Source: CAYWQB01 sp964460785 (lineage in GTDB: Bacteria > Chlamydiota > Chlamydiia > Chlamydiales > CAYWQB01). Taken from it: a stretch of DNA of 64,000 nt. The position numbers and the translations under genes are program-made. The notes beneath the pieces were generated by a model. That model saw only the letters and a list, made by a program, of their open reading frames with translations. It was not told where the DNA came from and did not search any database. Below are positions 8,138-16,287 of the stretch, one piece after another. The stretch's first letter is position 1. The number at the start of each line of letters is the position of its first letter. The stretch lies in the NCBI GenBank assembly GCA_964460785.1, contig CAYWQB010000004.1, forward strand, positions 1 through 64,000, in the 5' to 3' direction.

Positions 8138-8587
8138 ATGCAGATGAGTAGTGCTCTTTATAGTGCATGCTTAAGCACCTCATGTGTTTTGTTGAACAAG
8201 TTTTGTCATGATCAGGCAAAGAAATCGCAAGAAACAGCAAACGCTTCTTGTAGAGCTAGAGAGTTATATGGAGAGGGGCCTCAAAATGAGGAGGCCCAAC
8301 AAGCTTTAGGATGGGCACGATTTTCTGGTCGCTGCATGCAAGTGACACAGACTCTTGGTCGCTGCTTAAGTTGGAAGGAAGGGATTCGCTTTTCAATTGT
8401 TGCTTTGCAAGCGGTCTCCTTTCCTGGAGCTAGGTATTTAGCTTTGAGTTCGCAAGTTCATGAAATTGCCTCCCTGTGTCTTACAGGGGGAAGCGTATTG
8501 GCCGCAGGGGGAGCACGGCTTGCTGCGCATCAAACAGAGGCCTGGGCCTCTAGCTATGAGACAGCATGGGAGACCTCTTTGGTTTAA
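8138..8587 (+). CDS. small cysteine-containing orphan protein with hydrophobic C-terminus
   Basis: 149 residues, not recognised. The ATG follows the stop of the HEXXH-ankyrin gene directly, with GGAGG inside the end of that gene as ribosome site, so translation is probably coupled. It has seven cysteines, unusually many for a small cytosolic protein, a polar middle (residues 25-60) and a Gly/Ala-rich hydrophobic stretch near 120-135. The coupling suggests a partner, chaperone or immunity-like role for the ankyrin protein, but this rests on position alone. Confidence 0.6.
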   Translation: MQMSSALYSACLSTSCVLLNKFCHDQAKKSQETANASCRARELYGEGPQNEEAQQALGWARFSGRCMQVTQTLGRCLSWKEGIRFSIVALQAVSFPGARYLALSSQVHEIASLCLTGGSVLAAGGARLAAHQTEAWASSYETAWETSLV

Positions 8588-8635
8588 TTTTCGTGTGTGG
8601 CACAGTGACTCTCTTGATAAAGTAGAGAGGTGAAA

Positions 8636-9757
8636 ATGCGAGACCCACGCGAAACACAACTGGCAAAGCTTTTAGTTTCATATTCTTGCTCAGTGCAAAA
8701 GGGAGAAAAAGTCTTTATAGAAGCCATTGATATCCCTTGTAGCTTTACTCAGCAGCTTGTGGAGTGCGTGCACCAAGCTGGAGGGGTTCCCTTTGTGAAG
8801 ATCGTTTCGGGTGAAGTGGAACGCACATTGTTATTGAATGGAAGCGCAGAAAGTTGGGAATATCAAGCATCTGCAGAAGAGCTTCTGATGAGCCAAGCAG
8901 ATTGCTATATTGGGGTGCGCGGCTCTCACAACATCTATGAGAAAAGTGATGTTCCTGCTGATAAGCGCAAGCTTTATGAGGAGAGGATGTGGAAAAGGGT
9001 TCACCAGAACCATCGTGTGCCTCATACGAAGTGGGTGGTCTTACGCTGGCCTACCCCTGCGATGGCACAGCTTGCAGAACTCTCTACACAAGCCTTTGAA
9101 GATTTCTATTTTTCTGTTTGTTGTTTTGACTACCAAAAGCTTGAAAAAGCTGTGGCACCTCTTGTCCAGCTTATGGAACAAACAGACGATGTACGGATTG
9201 TAGGGCCTGGAGACACGGACTTGCGGTTTTCCATTAAAGGGATTCCTGTCGTTCCTTGTTGTGGGCGTAGAAATATTCCAGATGGTGAGGTGTTTACAGC
9301 GCCAGTGAAAGATTCTGTAGAAGGAGTTATCGCTTATAATACACCTTCTCCTTACCGAGGAGAGACTCATGACCATGTGCGCTTCGAGTGTAAAAAGGGA
9401 AAGATTGTTGCTGCCACAAGCTCAAACCAAGCAGCTTTAGATGCAGTCCTTGATACAGATGAAGGGGCGCGCTACTTCGGAGAGTTTGCTATAGGTTTGA
9501 ACCCTTATTGCTGGAAGCCTATGCGGGATATTCTTTTTGATGAAAAAATCAGAGGCTCGATCCACCTAACTCCAGGCAACTGTTATGATGAAGCAAGTAA
9601 TGGGAACAAGTCTCTTGTGCACTGGGATCTTGTTCTGCGCCAAACAGCGGATTTGGGAGGAGGGGAAATTTACTTCGATGACCAGTTGATTCGTAAAGAT
9701 GGGCTGTTTGTGCACCCAGATCTCTTAGGGCTTAACCCTGATCAGCTAAAGGTCTAG
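8636..9757 (+). CDS. M29-family metal-dependent aminopeptidase
   Basis: 373 residues from the ATG at 8636, which has AGAGAGG five bases upstream; an overlapping GTG at 8630 lies inside that ribosome site. Family M29 (AmpS, aminopeptidase T, PepS) uses two metals, and the ligand motifs are visible: GEVFTAPVKDSVEG, GEFAIGLNP, GSIHLTPGNCY and HWDLVL. The enzyme removes N-terminal amino acids from peptides in the cytoplasm, useful for an intracellular bacterium feeding on host peptides. It stands alone between an accessory block and a convergent gene that overlaps its 3' end by 26 nt. Confidence 0.9.
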   Translation: MRDPRETQLAKLLVSYSCSVQKGEKVFIEAIDIPCSFTQQLVECVHQAGGVPFVKIVSGEVERTLLLNGSAESWEYQASAEELLMSQADCYIGVRGSHNIYEKSDVPADKRKLYEERMWKRVHQNHRVPHTKWVVLRWPTPAMAQLAELSTQAFEDFYFSVCCFDYQKLEKAVAPLVQLMEQTDDVRIVGPGDTDLRFSIKGIPVVPCCGRRNIPDGEVFTAPVKDSVEGVIAYNTPSPYRGETHDHVRFECKKGKIVAATSSNQAALDAVLDTDEGARYFGEFAIGLNPYCWKPMRDILFDEKIRGSIHLTPGNCYDEASNGNKSLVHWDLVLRQTADLGGGEIYFDDQLIRKDGLFVHPDLLGLNPDQLKV

Positions 9758-10469
9758 GTGAGGGAGAGATTGTCCAGGCAATGCGGAAGTGTGTGTTGTG
9801 GAACTCTTCATCTGTCATATCTTCCACTTTGCGGTGCCTAGGGGGCTCGGTAGGGCTCCATGCTGTTGTATAGCGCATTGCAGAGGCAAAAGAGGAGTTC
9901 CAGTTAGCCAGCGTTTGCGAAGTCCACTCCCAGTCTGATAGGTTAGTTTGGTTTTGCAGATGCTCGAGTTCTTGGCTTGTAGGAAGACGACAACCTTTTT
10001 GCGTCCAAGGAGCTGTAGAGTCAAAGTCATAAGCAGAGAGAGCTCCCTGTTTTTCGCTAACCCAGCGGCAATAGGCAATGGCATCGCCCTGTGTAAGCCA
10101 GTTTGCTGGAGCATCATTTGCCATAGCGAGAGAGGTGCTTTCTTGGTCTATATCAGAAAGATTTTCTACTTGAGGATACCTCCAATTAGGGTAGCGTAGC
10201 TGTTTTTCTCGCCAGGTTCGATAACCGGTTTCTTCAACAAACTGTGCGAATTGGTGGTTGCTAATAGGGTACTTGGAGATGAAAACTTGCGCACCACCCA
10301 CTTCGATTTGTAGTGCTTCATGAGAGGGAATCGGAGCGATGTGCTGGAAAGAGCTCTGGAGGTTACTTTTTTCCGAGGGAGGAGAGGACTTAGACTTAAC
10401 AGTAGTAAAGAGGCTAACGAGAGCTAAGCCTGTTAGCAAAAAGCCTGTGGGGAAGGAGGGAAGGCGCAT
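9732..10469 (-). CDS. secreted formylglycine-generating-enzyme-like (SUMF1/FGE fold) protein
   Basis: 245 residues. Residues 1-26 form a signal peptide or anchor (FLLTGLALVSLFTTV). Residues about 60-235 carry FGE-sulfatase landmarks: FISKYPISNHQFAQFVEETGY, APANWLTQGDAIAYCRWVSE, GCRLPTSQELEH and a final FRIAW. In the family this fold gives formylglycine enzymes, ergothioneine synthases, carbohydrate binders and kinase-associated domains. The usual RGGSW segment and the active-site cysteine pair are not evident, so catalysis is doubtful and a binding role in the periplasm or on the surface is more likely. The 3' end overlaps the M29 gene by 26 nt. Confidence 0.75.
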   Translation of the reverse strand: MRLPSFPTGFLLTGLALVSLFTTVKSKSSPPSEKSNLQSSFQHIAPIPSHEALQIEVGGAQVFISKYPISNHQFAQFVEETGYRTWREKQLRYPNWRYPQVENLSDIDQESTSLAMANDAPANWLTQGDAIAYCRWVSEKQGALSAYDFDSTAPWTQKGCRLPTSQELEHLQNQTNLSDWEWTSQTLANWNSSFASAMRYTTAWSPTEPPRHRKVEDMTDEEFHNTHFRIAWTISPSPRPLADQG

Positions 10470-10550
10470 TTTCTTTTGCCCTAGCGTTAAACAATATGAG
10501 ATGTAGAATGTACGGTTGATGTTGATTTTCGGAAAGGAGCTTTTCGAGCT

Positions 10551-11750
10551 GTGGCAATCATAAAAAAGCTACGAGACAAGCTAAATAGTGGTAACAACAA
10601 CCCCTTTATGGATCAAAGCGAACGGGGAGGAGGTTCATTTTTAGGACATTCTCTTGCTGTTCAGCCAAAGCCTTCACAACAAGCTGCAGCAAGCTCCGAG
10701 GCTCCTGGGTTTGAGAGTATTTATGCTCTTCAAGAGGTTGACCCAAGATCTATTAAGAAGCTAAATCAGGAAGGAGAAGAAGAAGACCCTGTTATTCCTC
10801 TCAGCCCAGAAGGAGAAGTCCGCGCGCAAGAAGATGAACTAGAAAGAGAGTTAAACTTGGGTTTTGCTGCGGAAGGGAGAATGGAGTCTTTGCGTCTTCG
10901 TGAACCTATTCAACGATTAGGGCTATCAGAAGCAGCTGAAAAGCAGCTTCTGCAGCAAAATAAGAAAGTGCTAAAAGATCTCTTGGCGATTTCTAAGCAG
11001 AAATTCTCCATTGGACAGGGGCATATTGATGAAATCAACCAGCGCCTGAAAGGGTACCTGGGAGAAGGGGGAGGATATCAGGCGCGCACTGTGGGGTATG
11101 AAAGCCTTTTGCATGCCCTTTTTGGAGATAGCCCTCCTCTCCATGCTTATGTGATGCTTCGCCCCTATAGCCTGGAGCATATCTATCCCGTTGGTCAAGC
11201 AGATCGAGCAAGCCTGCAAAGGATGACTGCGGAAGAAGAAAAAGAGCTGCAGGTACAGCTCCATGCTAAAGTCGTAGGGAGAAAGGAGTCTGTCCTTGCA
11301 GCCTGGAAGGACATTTTTCAATCATTTGTGATCCCATGGGTTCGTAAAAAGAAGGGGATAGCCTCCCGCAAGGAGGTACGAGAATACCTATGCTGCTTGA
11401 GCGTTAATGAACCTCAAGCTTCTGCAATTCTTCATTTTTTAGAAGACTGTTTGTTGGCAGATATCGATTGGTCCTGCCATACCTTACAAGCGTGTCAAGA
11501 CCTTGGTATTTTTGCGGCAGATGTAGAAAGTTGTAGCTTTTACTCAATGGTCATACAAAAAGCAAAAAGCTACTTTTACCGACGAGGTTTAACCTATACA
11601 TTTGATGAGCTTTGTGGGCTGCTTTATCGGGAGTTTGCTCGGAGTTGGACGCACATACCCGATGGTTTTGTAGAGCGCGCATTGAGGCTAGCTCCTGCAT
11701 ATCGCGTCCAGCCAGATGAATCTGGGCAAGTGCGAGTTTTTCTTAGATGA
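10551..11750 (+). CDS. conserved-looking protein with an RpoA C-terminal-domain-like segment
   Basis: 399 residues from a GTG with AAGGAGC ten bases upstream. Residues 1-60 are disordered and polar, and 75-105 are acidic. Residues about 122-170 (beginning IQRLGLSEAAEKQLLQ, ending IDEINQRLKGYL) resemble the helix-hairpin-helix domain at the end of RNA polymerase alpha: leucine-rich start, an 'LL..IS' middle, and a 'hIDEIn..L' end. The remaining 220 residues are predicted helical with conserved-looking Trp and Cys residues, and I cannot place them. A transcription or nucleic-acid role is possible but unproven. The 3' end overlaps queC by 8 nt. Confidence 0.65.
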   Translation: MAIIKKLRDKLNSGNNNPFMDQSERGGGSFLGHSLAVQPKPSQQAAASSEAPGFESIYALQEVDPRSIKKLNQEGEEEDPVIPLSPEGEVRAQEDELERELNLGFAAEGRMESLRLREPIQRLGLSEAAEKQLLQQNKKVLKDLLAISKQKFSIGQGHIDEINQRLKGYLGEGGGYQARTVGYESLLHALFGDSPPLHAYVMLRPYSLEHIYPVGQADRASLQRMTAEEEKELQVQLHAKVVGRKESVLAAWKDIFQSFVIPWVRKKKGIASRKEVREYLCCLSVNEPQASAILHFLEDCLLADIDWSCHTLQACQDLGIFAADVESCSFYSMVIQKAKSYFYRRGLTYTFDELCGLLYREFARSWTHIPDGFVERALRLAPAYRVQPDESGQVRVFLR

Positions 11751-12411
11751 TTGCTGCAGGGTCTGCAATTCCAACCTTTGCAAATCCATGTTTACGCAAA
11801 ACACAGGCATCACACTTGCCACAATGTTTTTCTTCGATGGGAGCATAGCAGGAAAGGGTTTTCTCAAATGGAACCTTTAACTGGTTTGCAAGAGAGATGA
11901 TACCTGCTTTATCGAGATTTATAAGGGGAGTGGATAACGCAATAGGGTAAGGTGCACCATGTGCAAAAGCTTGTCTCATCCCTGCAATATATGCAGGGCT
12001 GCAGTCTGGGTAGTGTATATCCATCGTATTAGGGCTAAATACGATTTCATCAGCTCCAATAGCTTCTGCATAGCTAAAGGCGTAAGCGAGAAAGCGCGTA
12101 TTTCTTCCCGGTACATAGGTCGCTGGTGCTCCTTCAGCTTCTAGGATCGTAGAAAAGTCTCTGTGAGGAGGAAGGTTGCCTTCTTGGCAAAGGAGGGCAC
12201 TATCAATAGTCTTAGGAAGGGAAATGTCTGTTTTGTGCAAAGGCACATGGTAATGGGCAGCCACTTGCTCAGCAAATGTCTCTTCTGCACTATTGCGCTG
12301 TGCATAGCGAAAGAAAATAGCGAAGCACTCTTTCCCCTTATTTAAAGTGTAAGATAAAGAGGTGCAAGAGTCTAAACCTCCGCTTAGTAAAACAACCGCT
12401 GGGTTTGGCAT
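11743..12411 (-). CDS. queC: 7-cyano-7-deazaguanine (preQ0) synthase QueC
   Basis: 222 residues, the family's usual length. It converts 7-carboxy-7-deazaguanine, ammonia and ATP to preQ0 in the queuosine pathway. The PP-loop ATP-binding motif LLSGGLDSCTS is at the N-terminus, and the zinc site CYAPIEEKHCGKCDAC lies near the C-terminus with the expected four cysteines. The start codon lies 1 nt after the queE stop, so the two form an operon. queF, the next enzyme, lies 5.3 kb away on the same strand with other genes between. Confidence 0.93.
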   Translation of the reverse strand: MPNPAVVLLSGGLDSCTSLSYTLNKGKECFAIFFRYAQRNSAEETFAEQVAAHYHVPLHKTDISLPKTIDSALLCQEGNLPPHRDFSTILEAEGAPATYVPGRNTRFLAYAFSYAEAIGADEIVFSPNTMDIHYPDCSPAYIAGMRQAFAHGAPYPIALSTPLINLDKAGIISLANQLKVPFEKTLSCYAPIEEKHCGKCDACVLRKHGFAKVGIADPAAII

Positions 12412-12412
12412 C

Positions 12413-13063
12413 TTAAACTCCTTGTGTTGAAGGGCTCCAGATAAATTTGTGTAGCTGTAGGTTAAGGCGAGCCTGGGAGAGTTGATCTTCTAACATCCAC
12501 TCTACAAGCTGTTTGGAAGGGAGCTCATCAAATACAGGAGAGAGGAGAACAGCCTTACACCGATGAAAGAGATCATAACGCTGGATAATCTCTTTGGAAA
12601 AACAGTAATCTTCTCGGTTGGCAATGACAAATTTGACTTCGTCATGAGGGCGAAGTTTATTTAGATTGTCATATAAGTTTTTATGAGCCATTTGGCTTGC
12701 AGGGCACTTGACATCGAGAATGACGCGGGCTCGAGGGTCTACCTTATCTGTCGGGAGGCTTCCTCCGGTTTCAACCTGAACAGAAAAGCCGAGCTGGCAA
12801 AGAGAAGAAATGAGTCCAAAAACAGAAGGCTGTAAGAGAGGCTCTCCTCCTGTAACACAAACTTCATGGCAGCCTTGCTTCTGTACGAAGGTAAGAATTT
12901 CTTCTACAGAGGAAGGTTTACCTCCTCCAAATGAGTAAGGAGTATCACACCATGAACAACGCAAGTTACATCCAGCTAAACGAATGAAGGTTGTTAAGCA
13001 TCCTTGGCTAGTGGTTTCCCCTTGGATGCTCGAAAAAAGCTCGATGATGCGCAATGTGTTCAT
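12413..13063 (-). CDS. queE: 7-carboxy-7-deazaguanine synthase QueE
   Basis: A radical SAM enzyme that turns 6-carboxytetrahydropterin into 7-carboxy-7-deazaguanine. The start is placed at the ATG at 13063 (216 residues), because the family begins with the N-terminal motif IIELFSSIQGE; an upstream in-frame extension to 13366 has no family similarity and overlaps the mdh start region. The [4Fe-4S] motif CNLRCSWC and the following TPYSF are present, as is the glycine-rich VTGGEPLLQ motif. First gene of the queE-queC pair. No clear ribosome site precedes the ATG. Confidence 0.92.
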   Translation of the reverse strand: MNTLRIIELFSSIQGETTSQGCLTTFIRLAGCNLRCSWCDTPYSFGGGKPSSVEEILTFVQKQGCHEVCVTGGEPLLQPSVFGLISSLCQLGFSVQVETGGSLPTDKVDPRARVILDVKCPASQMAHKNLYDNLNKLRPHDEVKFVIANREDYCFSKEIIQRYDLFHRCKAVLLSPVFDELPSKQLVEWMLEDQLSQARLNLQLHKFIWSPSTQGV

Positions 13064-13272
13064 TTTAAGTTCTAAAGTATGAAAATAAATAAGCAAAATA
13101 TTGTACTGGAGAACAAGAAAATTTGAAATAAAGAACCTTTGTAGAGAAAAGCTTTTACTTTCAGTGGGCTTCTGGTTAAATTTAAATTTTGATACGTCTG
13201 AGCTGCAAGTATTTGACGAAAATTTTTTCTTCGCCATATCGTCCGTACTTTCAGTGATAAAAGGGGGTTGTG

Positions 13273-14259
13273 ATGATTCGATGTGCAGTGACAGGGGGAG
13301 CAGGGCAAATAGCATATAGCTTGCTTTTTCGTTTAGCTTCAGGAGAAGTTTTTGGGGCAGATACACCTGTAGCCTTGCATATACTAGAAGTACCTCAGGC
13401 GTTAGGAGCTCTTGAAGGCGTGCGCATGGAGCTCAATGATTGTGCTTTTCCTCTCCTCAAAGAGATCCATGTAGGGAGTGACCCTCGTCAAGTTTTTGCT
13501 GATGTAGACTATGCGTTACTTGTCGGAGCTTTTCCTCGAGGCCCTGGAATGGAGCGCAAGGACCTGTTAGAAAAGAATGCCCAGATTTTTATTGAGCAAG
13601 GGGCCGCCTTAAATGATGTGGCCAGCCGGAATGTTAAAGTTTTAGTGGTAGGGAATCCATGTAATACCAATGCTTGGATTGCTATGAGTCAAGCGCCCAG
13701 TATTCCTAGAGAAAATTTTTATGCGATGACTCGCTTAGATGAGAATCGTGCTCGTGCTCAGATTGCATTAAAAGCAGGATGTAGTGTGCAGGAAGTAAAA
13801 AATCTTGTGATTTTTGGTAATCACTCCGCTACACAAGTGCCAGACTTTACAAATGCAACAGTGCAAGGCAAACCTTTACTTGACGTTGTTTCAGACCGCC
13901 AGTGGTTAGAGGGAGCTTTTTTTGAAAAAGTGCAAAAAAGGGGAGCTGAGATTATTCAAGCTAGAGGAAAATCCTCTGCTGCATCCGCAGCACACGCCGC
14001 TGTGAACTCTCTACAATCTCTTGTTTCTGGCAAAGCATTGCAAGATGATAGCTTTTCCCTAGCTTGTGTCACAGATACAAATCCCTATGGGATAGAAAGT
14101 GATTTGATCTTTTCTTTCCCATGTCGTTGTAATGAGCAGGGGAAAGTGACAGTGACAGAAGGGTGGAGCTTTGATGCGTTTATAGAGGAAAAAATTCGGC
14201 AGACAGAAAAAGAGTTGATTGAAGAAAGAGATGCTGTAGGAGCAATGCTAAGGAGGTAA
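13273..14259 (+). CDS. mdh: malate dehydrogenase
   Basis: 328 residues. It oxidises malate to oxaloacetate with NAD in the TCA cycle. The ATG at 13273 has AAAAGGGGG upstream; a GTG at 13270 overlaps and is less likely. The NAD-binding loop reads TGGAGQIAY, close to the TGAAGQIGY of the bacterial type related to cytosolic MDH. VVGNPCNTNAW, the substrate-binding TRLDENRA and the catalytic histidine region FGNHSATQVPDF are all intact. The citrate synthase gene starts 3 nt after the stop, coupling two consecutive TCA steps. Confidence 0.94.
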   Translation: MIRCAVTGGAGQIAYSLLFRLASGEVFGADTPVALHILEVPQALGALEGVRMELNDCAFPLLKEIHVGSDPRQVFADVDYALLVGAFPRGPGMERKDLLEKNAQIFIEQGAALNDVASRNVKVLVVGNPCNTNAWIAMSQAPSIPRENFYAMTRLDENRARAQIALKAGCSVQEVKNLVIFGNHSATQVPDFTNATVQGKPLLDVVSDRQWLEGAFFEKVQKRGAEIIQARGKSSAASAAHAAVNSLQSLVSGKALQDDSFSLACVTDTNPYGIESDLIFSFPCRCNEQGKVTVTEGWSFDAFIEEKIRQTEKELIEERDAVGAMLRR

Positions 14260-14262
14260 CGC

Positions 14263-15426
14263 ATGTCTAAGGTACTGTTTGAAATAACAGAGGATCACTT
14301 AGAAACAGGCCTTCGCGGCTATCCTGTTGGGTTTTGCCCTACCTCATCTGTAGATCCCCAAAAAGGTCTTTTTTATGTGGGGCGCCCTGTAGCAGAGCTG
14401 GCTGATCGCTCTCCCTATGAGGTGATGTTTCTCCTTTATAAGGGAAAAGAGGGAACAAAAGAAGAGCTTGAAGCATTCACAGCACAGCTCAAAGAACGAT
14501 CCGTGCTTCATGAAGAATTAAGAACTGCAATTGGACGACTCCCTCGCAATGCGCATCCGATGACTTTGTTAAGTATGGCTCTTATGGAGCTAGGTGCTTT
14601 TCAGGGAAAGAGTGACTATGCTGAGGACTGCCTAACTGTTATGGCTTGTATGCCAGAGTTAGTGGCACGGGTGATCAACCACCATGCAGGCTGGACTAAT
14701 GAGATCACTTCAGACCCAAGCTTGGGGTATATGGAAAATTTTGTACATATGCTTGGGGTTAAAGAAGCTTGTAAGCCAGGCCTCACACCCGTGATGCGCC
14801 TCTTTAATGTCTTGCACTATGATCATGGAGGAGGAAACCTTTCCACTTTTGTTGGCAAAGCGATTGCCTCTGGAGGGGAAAGCCTCTTTGGATCCTTATC
14901 TGGAGCTATGTGTGCCTTAGCAGGACCTCTGCATGGTAAAGCAAATCAAGACAACCTTCTCTTTTTAAATCGCATTCAAGAGTCTCTTGGCAGCGAGCCC
15001 AAGGAGGAAGAGGTAGAAGCATTTTTGCGTGAAGCTTTGGCAAACCGAGAGAAGATTTACGGATTTGGGCATGCCGTACTGCGAGTCGAAGATCCCCGAG
15101 CAACTGTGCAGTATGCTCATGCTGAAGCTCATTATCCACAGGATCCTTTAGTTAAGCTTGCTCTGTTGCTGCGTCGCACAGGAAAGCGAGTCCTTGGTGA
15201 AAACCCAAAAATTCAAAACCCTAACCCAAATGTAGATGCTATATCAGGCTCTTTGCTTTCTGCTGCAGGCTTCCCTTATCCAGAATACTTTACTGTACTA
15301 TTTGGGCTTTCACGCTGCGTAGGGATTGCAATCCAAATTGTTTATGAGCGCTGTGTAGCAAGAGGAGGTAAGGGCACTCCGATTGTTCGGCCCAAGTATT
15401 TTTATCGCGCAAGAGAGGAGCGTTAA
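14263..15426 (+). CDS. gltA: citrate synthase
   Basis: 387 residues, the size of the shorter bacterial type. It condenses acetyl-CoA and oxaloacetate to citrate. Active-site landmarks are LHYDHGGGNLSTF, AGPLHGKANQ with its catalytic histidine, GFGHAVLRVEDPRA and the NVDAISG aspartate. AGGAGG lies before the ATG, 3 nt after mdh. Chlamydiaceae lack citrate synthase while several environmental chlamydiae keep a full cycle, so this gene argues for the latter. A membrane protein gene follows 3 nt downstream. Confidence 0.94.
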   Translation: MSKVLFEITEDHLETGLRGYPVGFCPTSSVDPQKGLFYVGRPVAELADRSPYEVMFLLYKGKEGTKEELEAFTAQLKERSVLHEELRTAIGRLPRNAHPMTLLSMALMELGAFQGKSDYAEDCLTVMACMPELVARVINHHAGWTNEITSDPSLGYMENFVHMLGVKEACKPGLTPVMRLFNVLHYDHGGGNLSTFVGKAIASGGESLFGSLSGAMCALAGPLHGKANQDNLLFLNRIQESLGSEPKEEEVEAFLREALANREKIYGFGHAVLRVEDPRATVQYAHAEAHYPQDPLVKLALLLRRTGKRVLGENPKIQNPNPNVDAISGSLLSAAGFPYPEYFTVLFGLSRCVGIAIQIVYERCVARGGKGTPIVRPKYFYRAREER

Positions 15427-15429
15427 TCA

Positions 15430-16287
15430 ATGCTTGGAGAGCTTGAGGTTATGCTATCAAGAAGTTGGCGCTATGTTTTTTCAGTGAAAAAACTGGTGAT
15501 GACCGCTCTTTTTTTGTTAGCCATTTTAACGATATTTGCCTTTTGTCAAATCCTCAGCTTAACAGCTGGAAAATGGATGCAGATTTCCCTCTTTTTCTTG
15601 CCAGTGTTTGTCAGTGCGGGCTTTATGATGGCTCTTGCTATTTTTGCTTGTAAGATTTACTGGCGCCAAATCAAGGGAAAGACGCAAGACTATAAAGCGT
15701 TGGTGCGCCGCTCATGGGAGCTCTTCCTTGCCTCTAGCTTTGTATCTGTTCCACTGTTTTTAGTGTATATTGGTATCTGGGCTCTTCTTGGGATTTTCTA
15801 CTTGATAAAGGAGATCCCTCTGCTAGGAGGGTTTTTAGGAGCACTGCTCTCTTTTGGACCTTTTCTGCTGATTTTTTTGACCTTAGCTTTAACAGTAGCG
15901 ACTCTTATTCTGCTTTTTATTGCTCCTCCAGCCTTAGCTTTAGAAAGCAAAGATAGCTTTTTCTGGCGACGGTTGTTGGGACGTATCGCAAGCTTTTTTC
16001 CTACCTATACGATCTTATTTATTATTGGGGTTGTACCACTTTTGCTTGTTGTAGCTCTGCTAGCAACTTCTTGGGTAATGACAGACTATCTTTATTTTGA
16101 GTCTGTAACACCTCTGCTGCGCTCGTTCCAATATATTATTTTAGAAATCCCCATCGCTCTTTTTATGACCATACCCTTCTTGTTTTTTGTGCACTTTTCT
16201 TTTGAGAGTCACCTCTACCTTGTTCGAAGACAAAAGGAACTGGTTCATCAGCAGGACTCAAGGGAGAGTAGTGACCATGCGCAGTAA
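15430..16287 (+). CDS. polytopic inner-membrane protein of unknown function
   Basis: 285 residues with about six long hydrophobic segments (near 20-45, 50-75, 100-125, 130-165, 190-215 and 235-260) and short charged loops; no recognised family. It starts 3 nt after gltA and its end overlaps the response regulator start by 11 nt, so it belongs to the mdh-gltA-regulator transcript. Similar uncharacterised membrane proteins occur in chlamydiae as far as I recall. Whether it signals to the regulator or is a passenger cannot be said. Confidence 0.7.
   Translation: MLGELEVMLSRSWRYVFSVKKLVMTALFLLAILTIFAFCQILSLTAGKWMQISLFFLPVFVSAGFMMALAIFACKIYWRQIKGKTQDYKALVRRSWELFLASSFVSVPLFLVYIGIWALLGIFYLIKEIPLLGGFLGALLSFGPFLLIFLTLALTVATLILLFIAPPALALESKDSFFWRRLLGRIASFFPTYTILFIIGVVPLLLVVALLATSWVMTDYLYFESVTPLLRSFQYIILEIPIALFMTIPFLFFVHFSFESHLYLVRRQKELVHQQDSRESSDHAQ

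Noticed and set aside
13064..13366. N-terminal extension of queE by about 100 residues
   Set aside because: The added part has no QueE similarity, includes AT-rich low-complexity sequence and overlaps the mdh start; the family begins at the ATG at 13063.
16187..16276. Extension of the NtrC-type regulator upstream of 16277
   Set aside because: Receiver domains begin at the KILLVDDDE strand; the extension is a shadow of the membrane protein gene.
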